Below, piece by piece: positions 24,935 to 34,828 of a stretch of DNA of 43,307 nucleotides (the first letter of the stretch is position 1; the number at the start of each line of letters is the position of its first letter). Under the pieces are notes generated by a model. The model saw only the letters and a program-made list of their open reading frames with translations. It made no database searches and was not told the origin of the DNA. Source of the stretch: Prochlorococcus sp. AG-363-K07 (GTDB taxonomy: Bacteria; Cyanobacteriota; Cyanobacteriia; PCC-6307; Cyanobiaceae); NCBI GenBank assembly GCA_003280225.1, contig QCFO01000015.1, forward strand, positions 1 through 43,307, written 5' to 3'. Both the position numbers and the translations under genes were made by a program.

Positions 24935-25623
24935 TTGTTTTAAAGAATCTTTTGACTAACAGGTTTAATAGAAGTGCTTACCCTAATCCTCAATAATTTA
25001 TTATGGCTGATTTCTTTATTACTTCTTTCTATAACCTTACATAAGAAAGTAACCAAACGCAATACTTAGAACAACTACCGTTGTTTGATCAAGGACCTCA
25101 GCCCTACTCTATGTCTTGCCAATAGATTATCAGGTCAAATGAAATTAATTAGTTGGCCAAAATAATAACTAGATCTTTATTCTAGCTTATTTATTTTTTT
25201 AGAGATAAATAAATACCTCTGTGAAATCAAAAGAATTCCTGGATCAGATTTAGCTAGCTTTTTTGGTCAAATTTTAAGCCAAGATTGACTTGAATCAAAT
25301 TGACTCATTTTTGTTGCATTGAATACATAATAATTCGCAAAAAGTTAGAGCCTTTAAGCTCTTGCTAGAGACACCCTGAACTAATTTGAGGTCATCATAC
25401 TTTCTCTGGTATTAGATCTATTGGCTATTATTTGGTTTATTCTTTTTTAGCTTTGAGTATGACGATTGTTGCATGATGGAACCCCTTCGACAAAGGATTA
25501 ATTAAATATTCGATGCTTTTCTCTCGATATGTTGCAAAAGAAAAGCCCCCTTAGATGTAGTAGGAGGCTTATTTTTAGGGATAAATAGGTCCAATCAATT
25601 ATAGAGCAATCGATTTGATTGTT
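24935..25623. other. gene-poor intergenic region between the 71-aa gene and rpsD
   Basis: About 690 nt, strongly AT-rich, with no convincing ORF on either strand and no tRNA. It holds an 8-bp hairpin TTATTTAT/ATAAATAA near 25187-25212, a small AGAGC/GCTCT hairpin near 25346-25361, and the rpsD terminator at 25543-25570. A small RNA or promoter of the 71-aa gene could lie here, but I see no recognisable cyanobacterial ncRNA. Confidence 0.5.
25543..25570 (-). terminator. intrinsic terminator of rpsD
   Basis: On the minus strand AAGCCTCCT pairs with AGGGGGCTT (one mismatch) around a roughly 10-nt loop, followed by TTCTTTTG. It lies 54 nt past the rpsD stop in the right orientation. Confidence 0.7.
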
Positions 25624-26232
25624 CTATACTTTACGTGAGTAGTACTCAACTACGAGCAACTCGTTAATTTCTAGAGCGACCCACTCTCTTTCACATTTTC
25701 CTGAAATCTTTGCTGACAATTTTGTTTTGTCTAGCTCGAGGTGAGGAGGTACATTTGCGAGTCCTGGAAATTCAAGATTTCCTTCGGCAAGTTTTTTGCT
25801 TCCTTTCCTTTCGCGTATTGCCACAATATCTCCAGGTTTGCATTGGTAGCTTGCAATATCTAGAACTCGCCCATTAACAGTGACGTGTCCGTGATTCACT
25901 AATTGACGAGATCCTGGGACAGTGGGTCCAAAACCTAGACGAAAACATACATTGTCTAGTCTATTTTCGAGGAGCTTCAGTAAGTTTGTACCTGTTGAAC
26001 CTTCTTGCGCACGCGCTTTTTTTACGTAGCGGACTAGTTGCCTTTCGGAAATTCCGTAGTTAAAGCGAAGCTTTTGCTTTTCTTCGAGACGGATTGCGTA
26101 TTCAGAGCGCTTGCGACGGGCTTGGCCGTGCTGACCTGGCGGATGGGACCTTTTTGCGGCCTTCCGAGTGAGACCTGGAAGATCTCCCAAGCGCCGCGTG
26201 ATCCTCAGCCGAGGCCCGCGGTATCTAGACAT
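25624..26232 (-). CDS. rpsD: 30S ribosomal protein S4
   Basis: A 202-aa primary 16S rRNA-binding protein of the 30S body. It starts [20 protein letters not shown] and has the basic [19 protein letters not shown] segment, [20 protein letters not shown], and the S4 RNA-binding domain from [20 protein letters not shown] to [20 protein letters not shown]. The frame is open 7 codons earlier (26253), but MSRYRGP is the universal cyanobacterial/plastid S4 start, so the end is set at 26232. The ORF is transcribed alone. A terminator follows. Confidence 0.97.
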   Translation of the reverse strand: MSRYRGPRLRITRRLGDLPGLTRKAAKRSHPPGQHGQARRKRSEYAIRLEEKQKLRFNYGISERQLVRYVKKARAQEGSTGTNLLKLLENRLDNVCFRLGFGPTVPGSRQLVNHGHVTVNGRVLDIASYQCKPGDIVAIRERKGSKKLAEGNLEFPGLANVPPHLELDKTKLSAKISGKCEREWVALEINELLVVEYYSRKV

Positions 26233-26346
26233 AAGACAGAAATGAGAGGACAATTGACATAGCTTTTAGGTTATGCGGGACTTTGTCGTCCGAACTCCCC
26301 GATGAGCTATGCATGAACCACCTACTCTATCGCTCTGCATACTGGA

Positions 26347-26574
26347 ATGATTAATCGTTCTTTGGGATTGATTCTTTTATGGTTGATCAACTTTTATCGA
26401 AAGTGGATTTCACCAGTTCTAGGCCCAAGATGTCGCTTTATTCCAACTTGTAGTACTTATGCATTAGAAGCTATTTCCCGTCATGGGCCATGGAGGGGTG
26501 GTTGGCTGACCTTAATAAGGTTGTCGAGGTGTCACCCTTTTACCCCATGTGGGTGTGATCCAGTGCCTGATTGA
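26347..26574 (+). CDS. yidD: membrane protein insertion efficiency factor YidD
   Basis: A small (75 aa) inner-membrane-associated protein that helps YidC-type insertion. The family signature [20 protein letters not shown] followed by [16 protein letters not shown] and [18 protein letters not shown] is complete, including three conserved Cys. It is divergent from rpsD (114 nt between starts) and its stop overlaps the next gene as TGATG. Confidence 0.95.
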   Translation: MINRSLGLILLWLINFYRKWISPVLGPRCRFIPTCSTYALEAISRHGPWRGGWLTLIRLSRCHPFTPCGCDPVPD

Positions 26575-26876
26575 TGAGTCAAAAAGTTTTAACTCTTTAT
26601 AGTCGTCAGGGTTGTTGCCTTTGTGAGGGGCTGGAAAGTCGTTTAAAAAGTCTTCCCTTACATAATCTAAGGCCCCCTTTGGTTCTTCGAGTTATTGATA
26701 TAGATAGCAGTGATGTACCAAAAGAAGTTCGAGACCGTTATGACTCGGAGGTCCCTGTATTGCTAGTAGAGGCTATTGATATTAATGAAAGAGTTGAGTT
26801 ACCTAGGGTTTCGCCAAGGTTAAATAAAGAAGGACTCTTTAAGTGGTTACAAAAACTTTTAGCAAATTTTCGGTAA
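26574..26876 (+). CDS. glutaredoxin/thioredoxin-like DUF836 protein
   Basis: A 100-aa thioredoxin-fold protein. LTLYSRQGCCLCEGLESRLK contains a CxxC-type site (CCLC), followed by RVIDIDSSDVPKEVRDRYDS and the cis-Pro region EVPVLLVEAIDI. Such proteins are often annotated glutaredoxin-like; the reductant is unknown. TTG 26571 is also open, but ATG 26574 overlaps the yidD stop, the same arrangement as aroQ-miaE, so I use it. murE follows after 29 nt. Confidence 0.82.
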   Translation: MSQKVLTLYSRQGCCLCEGLESRLKSLPLHNLRPPLVLRVIDIDSSDVPKEVRDRYDSEVPVLLVEAIDINERVELPRVSPRLNKEGLFKWLQKLLANFR

Positions 26877-26905
26877 AACAAAACAAGCTGGTTGTTTAAG
26901 TAGTG

Positions 26906-28435
26906 ATGAATCAAAGGTTGCATAATCTTCTTTTGAAAGTAGGGCTTCCAGTGCCTTCTGGATTGCCAAACCCTTTAATTAAAGAAATTTCCTGTGATTC
27001 TCGCTCGGTTGGGAACGGGGGGTTGTTTTGTGGTTTGCCTGGAGAACGAGTTGATGGAGGTAAGTTTTGGCTAAGTGCAATGTCGGTGGGAGCTGTTGCT
27101 GCTGTTATTAGCGAAAGTGCTGCAAAGTTGAATCCACCTGGCCCCCAAGATGCTGTTGTCGTTGTACCTGAGCCAGTGGGCCAGTGGGTTGGGGAACTGG
27201 CCTCCGCTTTTTGGGAGGCTCCCTCAACAAAGATGGCTTTGATAGGGGTTACAGGAACGAATGGCAAAACAACAACGACTTATCTCATTGAGCATCTAAG
27301 TAAGGTTCTTGGAACACCTACAGCTCTTTTTGGAACTTTGGTTACTCGCTGGCCAAGCTTTAGCTCTACTTCTACTCATACAACTTCATTTGCGGATATT
27401 CTTCAAGCTCAACTGGCAGGTGCAATAAAGGAGGGTGCTGCTTTGGCTGCTATGGAGGTTAGTTCTCATGCTCTTGCTCAAAAACGTGTAGCAGGCTGTT
27501 CTTTTTCAGGAGTGGTTTTCACAAATCTCACTCAAGACCATTTAGATTATCACTCTTCGATGGAAGAATACTTTGAGACCAAGTCATTATTATTTCGACC
27601 ACCATTTTTTACGTCTACTTTGCCCAAAGCTGTGGTGAATATCGATGATTCTTGGGGCGCTCGATTAGCACAGCAATTAGGAAGTAGATGTTGGCGGTGC
27701 TCATTATTAAAAGACAATGTTGATTTAATAAAGTCAGATTTATCAATATCAGATATCAGATTTACAGAGAAGGGGGTCACAGGCTTATTAAAGAGCCCTG
27801 TTGGAGAAGGCAGATTTAATTCCCCTTTGCTAGGTAATTTTAACTTGATGAACTTATTGCAGGCAATTGGCGTATTACTTCAACAAGGTTACCCATTGAA
27901 TGAGTTACTAGGAGGTGTGTCTACCTTTCCAGGAGTCCCAGGAAGAATGGAGTTAATCAATTTAGTAGTGGATAAGGATTGCGATAATTTACCAACTGTT
28001 GTGGTTGACTATGCCCATACTCCAGATGGTTTGAAAAATGCGATTTTAGCTTCTAGATCCTTTGTTAAAGGCAAATTAATTTGTGTCTTTGGTTGTGGTG
28101 GAGATAGGGATAAAGGAAAACGTCCACAAATGGGAGCCATAGCTACTGAATTAGCTGATTATGTGATCCTTACATCTGACAATCCACGCACTGAAGACCC
28201 GACCGAAATTATTGATGATGTTTTAAAAGGTATTTTTCAAGATAAGTTAATAGAAGTGCAAATAGATCGATTTGCTGCGATTGAAATAGCAATCAATTCA
28301 GCTACTAAAGACGATCTGGTTCTTATTGCTGGTAAAGGGCATGAAGATTATCAAATTCTTGGAACGGTGAAACAACACTTTGATGATAGAGAACATGCAA
28401 GAAGAATTCTGAGTCATAAACTAACTTTAGGATGA
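26906..28435 (+). CDS. murE: UDP-MurNAc-L-Ala-D-Glu:meso-diaminopimelate ligase
   Basis: Cytoplasmic Mur ligase (509 aa) adding the third peptidoglycan residue. The P-loop is [20 protein letters not shown] near 114-133, then [16 protein letters not shown] with the metal/carbamylated-Lys region, [15 protein letters not shown], and [13 protein letters not shown]. The DNPR motif selects meso-diaminopimelate. GTG 26903 precedes ATG 26906 in frame; I take the ATG. It is downstream of yidD and the DUF836 gene and could be in one operon with them. It is convergent with the cysteine lyase-like gene. Confidence 0.95.
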   Translation: MNQRLHNLLLKVGLPVPSGLPNPLIKEISCDSRSVGNGGLFCGLPGERVDGGKFWLSAMSVGAVAAVISESAAKLNPPGPQDAVVVVPEPVGQWVGELASAFWEAPSTKMALIGVTGTNGKTTTTYLIEHLSKVLGTPTALFGTLVTRWPSFSSTSTHTTSFADILQAQLAGAIKEGAALAAMEVSSHALAQKRVAGCSFSGVVFTNLTQDHLDYHSSMEEYFETKSLLFRPPFFTSTLPKAVVNIDDSWGARLAQQLGSRCWRCSLLKDNVDLIKSDLSISDIRFTEKGVTGLLKSPVGEGRFNSPLLGNFNLMNLLQAIGVLLQQGYPLNELLGGVSTFPGVPGRMELINLVVDKDCDNLPTVVVDYAHTPDGLKNAILASRSFVKGKLICVFGCGGDRDKGKRPQMGAIATELADYVILTSDNPRTEDPTEIIDDVLKGIFQDKLIEVQIDRFAAIEIAINSATKDDLVLIAGKGHEDYQILGTVKQHFDDREHARRILSHKLTLG

Positions 28436-28444
28436 ATAAATTTA

Positions 28445-29659
28445 CTACAATCTTTTTAAAACTTTTTCGATATTCCTTGCTAATGAGTGAACCTCACTGC
28501 ACTCACTAGTTACATGGACACACGCGCGTAGGCAAATTGGATTTTCTAAATCTCTAATCCATATTCCTTCTTGCCCTAGTAACCGGACCATTCGTTTTGG
28601 AGATTTCGAGTGGGGGATGGTAAAACTTACTAAGCCTGCTGGGGGTGGACCTTGAAGAATGCAATTAATTTCAGGTAGAGCTTTTAGTTTGCTCCAAAGA
28701 GAATAACTTAGGCTTTGTATCCTTTTTAGTCTTGAGGTTTCTTCTCCTTCTTGATCTAGTAGCTCTAAAGAAGATCGGAGTCCAGCAAGTAATGGTATGC
28801 AGGAAGTGGCTACTTCGAAGCGTCTGCCATCACTGTGGAAGGGATCAATTTGTTCCAGGTTTATGATGGATTCATTCTTAAGGCTTCTCCAACCTATTAG
28901 CGTAGGCGACCCTTCTTCTAATACTCTTTGAGAGATAGCAACTCCACCTAGGCCTTCAGGACCACAAGCCCATTTATGCCCAGTAAATGCATAAATATCT
29001 GCGTTATTTGCGGCGGTGGCAACGGGAATTTGTCCAAAACTTTGAGCCGCGTCTACTAATAAATAGGGTCTGCTTGGATGAGCTAATAGGATTTCGGCTA
29101 TATTTTTTATAGGGATTATCTGACCTGTATTCCATAGAAGGTGAGAAATTACTACTAGCTTTGTAGAGGGTTTTAATTTTCTTTCTAGTTCATTTACTAA
29201 GAGAATATCTACGTCTTTGTGTTCATCTACTCCTTTTCGTAGCTGTTGTACTGGTAAGATATCTATCTCAAGTTGTTGACGGCGTGCTAATTCGATGCAT
29301 GCAGATACAATTCCAGGATGTTCGCTGTCGCTAATTAGTAAACGTTGGCCTGGCTTAAAGGGAAGTCCTAACAGCGGTAGAATACATCCACTAGTCACAT
29401 TCTCTGTTAGAGCTATTCGATTAATTGAAACTCCGCATGTATTTGCTAAAGCTTTCTTTGTGGAATTTAATTCAGCTAAGACATATGGCCAGACATCATT
29501 TGTAAACGGACCTAGTTCTTGAATTCTTTGCCAGCTGTTTTGGATTGCTTGTAGCGAGGGAATAGGAAGAGGCCCTTGGCCCCCATAGTTGAAATATCTT
29601 TTATTTAATAGTGCTGGCATTAAAGATCTAAGATTTTTGCCTGTTACTGGGGGATTCAT
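28445..29659 (-). CDS. aminotransferase class V: cysteine/cystine lyase or desulfurase-like
   Basis: Fold-type I PLP enzyme (404 aa). The start of the PLP fold KRYFNYGGQGPLPIPSLQAI resembles the cyanobacterial L-cysteine/cystine C-S lyase (C-DES). LVVISHLLWNTGQIIPI, LLVDAAQSFGQIPVA and the PLP-Lys site IYAFTGHKWACGPEGLGGV follow. C-DES can mobilise sulfur for Fe-S assembly; an nfu gene lies 1.4 kb downstream in the same orientation, but the two are not adjacent. NifS-type desulfurase remains possible. Confidence 0.86.
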   Translation of the reverse strand: MNPPVTGKNLRSLMPALLNKRYFNYGGQGPLPIPSLQAIQNSWQRIQELGPFTNDVWPYVLAELNSTKKALANTCGVSINRIALTENVTSGCILPLLGLPFKPGQRLLISDSEHPGIVSACIELARRQQLEIDILPVQQLRKGVDEHKDVDILLVNELERKLKPSTKLVVISHLLWNTGQIIPIKNIAEILLAHPSRPYLLVDAAQSFGQIPVATAANNADIYAFTGHKWACGPEGLGGVAISQRVLEEGSPTLIGWRSLKNESIINLEQIDPFHSDGRRFEVATSCIPLLAGLRSSLELLDQEGEETSRLKRIQSLSYSLWSKLKALPEINCILQGPPPAGLVSFTIPHSKSPKRMVRLLGQEGIWIRDLENPICLRACVHVTSECSEVHSLARNIEKVLKRL

Positions 29660-29727
29660 TTTGGCAGAATTTTTAATTGAAAATATTCCTAATTCTGAGT
29701 AGAACTCTAAGTTTTGTTATGCAGTTT

Positions 29728-29856
29728 TTATGAAGTAAGCTTTTTGTGAGCTTTGTCCGCTTTACGGATAAGTTTTTGGGCTTCTGACCTTGATAGGCAG
29801 TTCTCTGCTTTTTCTTGGAGCTTAAGAAGCTTAGAGTGTTGTTTTTCTGGTTTCAT
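29728..29856 (-). CDS. 42-aa basic small protein
   Basis: MKPEKQHSKLLKLQEKAENC, then LSRSEAQKLIRKADKAHKKL, ending TS. It is lysine-rich with heptad-like Leu/Ile/Ala spacing, suggesting one helical hairpin; no TM segment. ATG (complement 29854-29856) has a GAGGA-like Shine-Dalgarno immediately upstream. It is divergent in composition from the AT-rich surroundings and looks coding. I do not recognise a named family. Confidence 0.55.
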   Translation of the reverse strand: MKPEKQHSKLLKLQEKAENCLSRSEAQKLIRKADKAHKKLTS

Positions 29857-29988
29857 TCCTCAATTATAAGCGTCGTTAGGACTTGTGGTTCTCTAAGTTT
29901 AGGAAAATAAATGTTAGAGATTGGCTGCAAAGGTACAGTTTATGTTTTGTTGGGAGGTTCTTTTTTTAGGTTGAGCATTTAGAAAATA

Positions 29989-30111
29989 CTAATTTGACTT
30001 AGGATTATGTTTTTTATTCATACCGCTTTTATCTGGTTTGAGGAAAGCAATTTTGTATCCTTTCTTGTTATCGAAATAGTGAGAGATTTGACCACTGATT
30101 TTCATATTCAT
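29989..30111 (-). CDS. 40-aa small protein candidate
   Basis: Minus-strand ORF: MNMKISGQISHYFDNKKGYK, then IAFLKPDKSGMNKKHNPKSN. Met3 (30105) is an alternative start. The residue mix looks protein-like, with a basic tail. A perfect TATAAT -10 hexamer (complement 30116-30121) ends 5 nt before the ATG, with no room for a Shine-Dalgarno, so a leaderless transcript is possible; no -35 match is visible. Family unknown. Confidence 0.4.
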   Translation of the reverse strand: MNMKISGQISHYFDNKKGYKIAFLKPDKSGMNKKHNPKSN

Positions 30112-30231
30112 AAGCATTATATCATTTCTAATCCTTTTTAAATTAGTAAATTTTAAAGATTTTCATTTCAATAGAAACTTATTTTTAGGAATTTGTGAAA
30201 TGAGGTTGACTTTCTTTTTATATCTTGAATA

Positions 30232-30284
30232 ACAAAAGAACATAAAGAAAGCCCTGTAGATGGGCTTTCTTTATGTTCTTTTGT
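30232..30284. terminator. 23-bp perfect hairpin downstream of the DUF4278-type gene
   Basis: ACAAAAGAACATAAAGAAAG plus CCC (30232-30254) is an exact reverse complement of 30262-30284; the loop is the 7 nt TGTAGAT. This is much longer than most terminators and is AT-rich toward its base. It lies 14 nt past the stop of the minus-strand DUF4278-type gene and can act as a terminator on either strand. It is not part of a visible pair of terminal repeats. Confidence 0.65.
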
Positions 30285-30297
30285 ATTTGGTTGATAC

Positions 30298-30465
30298 CTA
30301 TTTTTGGTAGCTCCCCCCGCGATATTTAAGCAAAGGGTGAGATTTCTCTGCTTGTTTTTGCCTGGTTTCGTAAGTAGATCTACGATATTTCAGCTGAAGA
30401 AATTTGTTTGGAGCCATTTCCTTCTGCTGAATGTACTTTTGTCCGCGATAAATGAGAGTGGTCAT
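30298..30465 (-). CDS. DUF4278-type small repeat protein (55 aa)
   Basis: Minus-strand ORF of 55 aa: MTTLIYRGQKYIQQ, then LQLKYRRSTYETRQ, then PLLKYRGGSYQK. It carries three copies of an [LI]xYRGxxY motif at about residues 4-11, 25-32 and 46-53, the hallmark of DUF4278 proteins of cyanobacteria. The function is unknown. ATG is the complement of 30463-30465; no strong Shine-Dalgarno is visible. The antisense plus-strand frame 30304-30537 is a shadow of it. Confidence 0.75.
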   Translation of the reverse strand: MTTLIYRGQKYIQQKEMAPNKFLQLKYRRSTYETRQKQAEKSHPLLKYRGGSYQK

Positions 30466-30765
30466 GATGAGAGTCCGACAGATGACCAGGTCCCCGTTCC
30501 ATGGCCTGGCTCGAACTGCGCCCTTGGTAAAGGGTGAACGCTTGCTAGTTTTGGCTGCTAGATTATTATGACTTGCCCTGGCGGGATTTGTTGTTCACTG
30601 CAATACAAAACCTCGAATTTTTTTCTAATTTCTTCGCTTCGGTTTAGTCAGCTCTTGAAATCGTAAAATAATCAAGTTGGATTTTTTGGCAGGCCTCGCG
30701 GAGATCCATTCGATTAGGTCAATCTTTCATGATCCAACCCAAATACCATAAGTGACTTTTGCAAG
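30466..30765. other. 300-nt gap with a GC-richer structured patch
   Basis: About 30470-30590 is visibly richer in G+C than the rest of the gap, with a CCAGG/CCTGG pairing (30488-30513) and the self-complementary CCCTTGGTAAAGGG (30519-30533). It may be the leader of the DUF4278 gene or an RNA element. No tRNA cloverleaf, tmRNA tag reading frame or known ncRNA could be fitted. Confidence 0.35.
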
Positions 30766-31008
30766 ATGAAAGGCTTTTTATACTTTTCTGGATCTGTCTT
30801 TCGATGGGCTCCGCAGAAACCAGGACAATTCCTTATGTTTCATGCGTATATTTTGTTGATATACGTGCTTACCTTTGCGGCCCAATCTGCTTCTGGATTG
30901 ATTTTTACTCTGGGGATTTGCGCTCCTTTGTTTTTTGCTATTTGTAGAGGTCTACCAACTGATTGCTTGGATTACAAGTCTGCAATAAAACGTGAATTCA
31001 ATTCTTAA
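30766..31008 (+). CDS. small membrane protein candidate (80 aa)
   Basis: An 80-aa ORF starting MKGFLYFSGSVFRWAPQKPG, with a hydrophobic stretch of about 35 residues (FHAYILLIYVLTFAAQ and GLIFTLGICAPLFFAIC) that would span the membrane once or twice, ending in a polar C-terminus. The Pro/Trp/Arg-containing N-terminus and two-TM layout look real. There is no clear Shine-Dalgarno and another frame (30759-30947) overlaps, so it is only a candidate. Confidence 0.45.
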   Translation: MKGFLYFSGSVFRWAPQKPGQFLMFHAYILLIYVLTFAAQSASGLIFTLGICAPLFFAICRGLPTDCLDYKSAIKREFNS

Positions 31009-31099
31009 TACAGGAATTTTCTTTGGATTATACTTTTATTAAGGTGGATAATTTGAAAGAGTTATTTTGTGGGTAGCTGATTTAAAAGGGTGATTCCCT

Positions 31100-31345
31100 T
31101 TACAATACTTGAATTACTTCACTTACTTCTGGGATCATTTCTCGCAGTTTTCTTTCTATTCCCATTTTAAGAGTCATAGTGCTGCTTGGGCAGCTACCGC
31201 ACGCGCCCTGGAGCCGAACTTTTACTATTGGACCATCGATTTCTACTATTTCTACATTCCCTCCGTCAGCGACTAGAAATGGCCTTAGCTCATCTAGCAC
31301 GGTTTCCACGTTCTCTTGGGTGAGTGCCATGGTTTCTGTGCTCAT
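31100..31345 (-). CDS. nfu: NifU C-terminal-domain Fe-S scaffold (Nfu)
   Basis: 81-aa Nfu domain protein that holds and transfers an Fe-S cluster, likely to photosystem I and other targets. [20 protein letters not shown] and [20 protein letters not shown] are typical; Cys49 and Cys52 form the CxxC. Met6 ([11 protein letters not shown]) is an alternative start. It is divergent from mqo. Confidence 0.94.
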   Translation of the reverse strand: MSTETMALTQENVETVLDELRPFLVADGGNVEIVEIDGPIVKVRLQGACGSCPSSTMTLKMGIERKLREMIPEVSEVIQVL

Positions 31346-31413
31346 TGCTTTGTTTCCGTGTAGGACATGCTTAGCCTAGATAATAAGTCCAAAAATTGAA
31401 TAGGGGGGTGTAT

Positions 31414-32907
31414 TTGATTTTGAATGTTCCAAGCTTTTGTCAAATTGAAAATTGTTATGACGCTGTTTTGGTAGGTGGCGGAATAATGAGTTCTACCTTG
31501 GCAGTCCTTTTGAATGAGTTGGACCCACACCTTAGAATTTTAATTGTAGAAAGATTAAAGGCGCCAGGACTAGAGAGTAGTAAATCAGTTAACAATGCAG
31601 GAACTGGACATGCAGCCAATTGTGAATTGAATTACACACCATTAAAAATAGATGGGACAGTAGATCCAAGTAAGGCTTTGGCTATAAACCAAGCCTTTGA
31701 GCAGAGCCTTGAGTTTTGGGGGTCTCTTGCTGAAAAGGGGAAAATTGATCCAACGAGATTTTTAAAAGTTGTGCCTCATATCAGTTTTGTGTGGGGGCAG
31801 TCTGATGTCGCATTTTTAGAGAAGCGTTATCAGGAACTAAAGCAATTTCACGCTTTTGGTGATATGGAGTTTTCTAAAGACTTGAAAGAGCTTTTTGAAT
31901 GGATGCCTCTAGTTATGGAAGGTCGCTCTATTCAAAATACGTTTGCTGGAACCCGTATCAAAAGAGGGACTGATATAGATTTTGGAGCGTTGACTAACTC
32001 ATATCTTCAATCACTTAAGTTTGCAGGGTCAGTCGAAATTAAACTCTCTACCGAGGTTTTAGACTTAAGTAGGACTGAGGACAATCTTTGGGGAATAGAC
32101 TTGCAAGATGAGAATAGGGCGAATCACATTTTGTCTAAATTTGTTTTTATTGGGGCTGGAGGGGGCGCATTAAGTCTTTTACAGAAATCTGGCATCCCAG
32201 AAGCTCAGGGCTATGCAGGTTTCCCTGTCAGTGGGCAATGGTTAGTTTGTTCTGATGCGCAAATCACAAATAGACATAATGCAAAGGTTTACGGCAAGGC
32301 CAAAGTTGGCTCTCCACCAATGTCTGTTCCTCATCTTGATAGTCGATGGATTGATGGCAAACGATCTTTATTGTTTGGCCCTTTTGCAGGTTTTAGCACC
32401 AAGTTCCTAAAGCATGGCTCGTCGCTGGATCTCTTTAGATCAATAACTCCATCAAACTTTTCTCCAATGATTCAGGTTGGTGTGGAGAATTTTGATTTGG
32501 TCAAATATTTATTAGTTCAACTGCGATTAACAGACGAAGCAAGGGTTAGTGCCCTTAGGGAGTTTCTGCCAAATGCCCAAAATCAACATTGGGATTTGTC
32601 TATTGCTGGACAGAGAGTACAAATCATCAAACGGACAGAGCAGGGAGGAACTTTGCAGATGGGCACTGAGGTAGTTGCTTCTTCTGATGGTTCATTAGCA
32701 GCGTTGTTGGGAGCGTCGCCAGGAGCTAGTACTGCTGTTTCTATCATGTTAGAAGTCTTGAAGCGTTGTTGGTCTAATCAAATGGCTACGAATGATTGGC
32801 AAAAAAGGTTGGTTAACCTTTTGCCAAGCTTTAATAAAGATGTTTTTGTTAATTCATCTGCTTTGATGGAGCTACGTAACCGAAATAATTCTCTTTTGGG
32901 TTTGTAA
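31414..32907 (+). CDS. mqo: malate:quinone oxidoreductase
   Basis: FAD-dependent, membrane-associated enzyme that oxidises malate to oxaloacetate and reduces quinone (about 497 aa here). The FAD motif is [18 protein letters not shown], then [20 protein letters not shown], and [20 protein letters not shown] later. The frame is open from TTG 31396, but the strong SD AGGGGGG (31402-31408) is spaced 5 nt from TTG 31414, so I choose that. Its normal cyanobacterial role is a TCA-branch/respiratory link. Confidence 0.92.
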   Translation: MILNVPSFCQIENCYDAVLVGGGIMSSTLAVLLNELDPHLRILIVERLKAPGLESSKSVNNAGTGHAANCELNYTPLKIDGTVDPSKALAINQAFEQSLEFWGSLAEKGKIDPTRFLKVVPHISFVWGQSDVAFLEKRYQELKQFHAFGDMEFSKDLKELFEWMPLVMEGRSIQNTFAGTRIKRGTDIDFGALTNSYLQSLKFAGSVEIKLSTEVLDLSRTEDNLWGIDLQDENRANHILSKFVFIGAGGGALSLLQKSGIPEAQGYAGFPVSGQWLVCSDAQITNRHNAKVYGKAKVGSPPMSVPHLDSRWIDGKRSLLFGPFAGFSTKFLKHGSSLDLFRSITPSNFSPMIQVGVENFDLVKYLLVQLRLTDEARVSALREFLPNAQNQHWDLSIAGQRVQIIKRTEQGGTLQMGTEVVASSDGSLAALLGASPGASTAVSIMLEVLKRCWSNQMATNDWQKRLVNLLPSFNKDVFVNSSALMELRNRNNSLLGL

Positions 32908-33001
32908 TGACTTCTTTGTTCTTATCCATTCATTAGCCTAGATGGCGATATAACAACTATGCATTCACTTAATCACACTCTACATTTTAATTGGAAAACT
33001 A

Positions 33002-34810
33002 ATGACTGACGCCCCTGTTTCTCGTTTGAGAAACTTTTGCATTATTGCTCATATTGATCATGGCAAGTCCACTCTTGCTGACAGGCTCTTGCAGGATACT
33101 GGGACAGTGGCAGGACGAGATATGCAAGAACAGTTTCTAGACAATATGGATCTTGAAAGAGAAAGAGGAATTACTATTAAGCTTCAGGCAGCAAGAATGA
33201 ATTACAAGGATTCGTCTGGAGAAAACTATGTTTTGAATTTAATAGATACGCCTGGACATGTTGATTTTTCATATGAAGTAAGTCGTTCTTTACAAGCTTG
33301 TGAAGGTGCCTTGTTGGTTGTAGATGCCAGCCAAGGAGTTGAGGCACAGACTTTAGCTAATGTTTACTTAGCCCTCGAAAATGATCTTGAGATTATTCCT
33401 GTATTAAACAAAATAGACCTTCCAGGTTCAGACCCCGAACGAATTAAGCAAGAGATTGAATCAATTATTGGTTTGGATACTTCTTCTGCAATTGCTTGTT
33501 CAGCAAAAACAGGACTAGGTATTGATGAGATCCTTCAATCTGTGGTTGATCGAATACCCCCTCCAGCAGATTTAGTTGATAGGCCTACTAAAGCATTGAT
33601 CTTTGACTCTTACTATGATCCTTATAGAGGAGTGATTGTTTATTTTCGAGTGCTTAGTGGCCGCATAGGTATTAAAGATAAAGTTCTTCTTATGGCTAGT
33701 CAAAAAAGTTATGAATTGGATGAAATCGGTGTCATGACTCCAGATCAGTCTGAGGTAGATGAATTGCATGCTGGAGAAGTTGGATATTTGGCAGCTTCTA
33801 TAAAGGCTGTTTCTGATGCAAGAGTTGGCGACACAATTACTTTATTGAATTCGCCAGCGGATGAACCTTTGCCTGGATATGCAGAGGCTAAACCAATGGT
33901 ATTTTGTGGATTGTTTCCTACAGATGCTGATCAATATCCTGATTTGAGAGAAGCTTTGGATAAGCTTCAGTTATCTGATGCAGCCTTAAAATATGAACCC
34001 GAGACAAGCAGTGCAATGGGATTTGGTTTCCGTTGTGGCTTTCTAGGATTACTACATATGGAAATTGTTCAAGAGAGACTAGAAAGAGAATATGACTTGG
34101 ATTTAATTGTTACTGCCCCTTCAGTTATTTATCAAGTTAATATGTTAGATGGAGACTCTTTAATGATTGATAACCCTGCAACTTTGCCTGACCCTCAAAA
34201 GCGTGATTCTATTGAGGAGCCTTATGTCCGAATGGAAATATATTCCCCTAATGAATACAATGGAACCCTTATGGGTCTTTGTCAGGAAAGAAGAGGAGAC
34301 TTTGTTGATATGAAATATATAACAACTGATCGAGTGACATTGATCTATGAAATACCTTTGGCGGAGGTTGTTACGGATTTCTTTGATCAAATGAAAAGTC
34401 GAACTAAAGGCTATGCTTCGATGGAATATCACTTAATTGGCTATCGGAAGAATGATTTGGTTAGATTAGATATTCTGATTAACTCTGAGAAAGCTGATCC
34501 CTTAACGACTATTGTTCATCGTGATAAGGCATATAATGTGGGCAAAAGTTTGGTCGAGAAACTGAAAGAACTTATTCCTCGTCAGCAATTTAAAATTCCA
34601 CTTCAGGCTTCTATAGGTAGTCGAATAATTGCAAGTGAAAGTATTAGTGCAATGAGAAAGGACGTCCTCGCAAAATGTTATGGTGGTGATATTTCAAGAA
34701 AGAAAAAATTATTAAAGAAGCAAGCTAAGGGTAAAAAACGCATGAAGGCAATGGGTAAGGTTGATGTGCCTCAAGAAGCATTTATGGCTGTTTTGAAATT
34801 AAATCAATAA
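33002..34810 (+). CDS. lepA: elongation factor 4 (LepA)
   Basis: Ribosome-bound translational GTPase (602 aa). It begins [20 protein letters not shown] and has [14 protein letters not shown] (switch I), [19 protein letters not shown] (G3) and [10 protein letters not shown] (G4). Domain II/III, the LepA-specific C-terminal region and the basic end [20 protein letters not shown] are all present. Start ATG 33002. It follows mqo by 94 nt and is followed by a convergent small gene. Confidence 0.97.
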   Translation: MTDAPVSRLRNFCIIAHIDHGKSTLADRLLQDTGTVAGRDMQEQFLDNMDLERERGITIKLQAARMNYKDSSGENYVLNLIDTPGHVDFSYEVSRSLQACEGALLVVDASQGVEAQTLANVYLALENDLEIIPVLNKIDLPGSDPERIKQEIESIIGLDTSSAIACSAKTGLGIDEILQSVVDRIPPPADLVDRPTKALIFDSYYDPYRGVIVYFRVLSGRIGIKDKVLLMASQKSYELDEIGVMTPDQSEVDELHAGEVGYLAASIKAVSDARVGDTITLLNSPADEPLPGYAEAKPMVFCGLFPTDADQYPDLREALDKLQLSDAALKYEPETSSAMGFGFRCGFLGLLHMEIVQERLEREYDLDLIVTAPSVIYQVNMLDGDSLMIDNPATLPDPQKRDSIEEPYVRMEIYSPNEYNGTLMGLCQERRGDFVDMKYITTDRVTLIYEIPLAEVVTDFFDQMKSRTKGYASMEYHLIGYRKNDLVRLDILINSEKADPLTTIVHRDKAYNVGKSLVEKLKELIPRQQFKIPLQASIGSRIIASESISAMRKDVLAKCYGGDISRKKKLLKKQAKGKKRMKAMGKVDVPQEAFMAVLKLNQ

Positions 34811-34828
34811 AAATAATGATTTAGGTAA

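Noticed and set aside
24935-25623. Possible ncRNA in the gene-poor gap
   Set aside because: Only weak hairpins and no known cyanobacterial RNA motif; needs expression data to support a call.
30304-30537. Plus-strand 77-aa ORF
   Set aside because: It is antisense to the DUF4278-type gene, whose repeats give much stronger coding evidence.
30490-30560. tRNA-like patch (TCGAAC and CCCTTGGTAAAGGG)
   Set aside because: Stem and loop sizes do not fit a cloverleaf on either strand; no acceptor stem found. I also could not fit tmRNA, SRP RNA or RNase P RNA.
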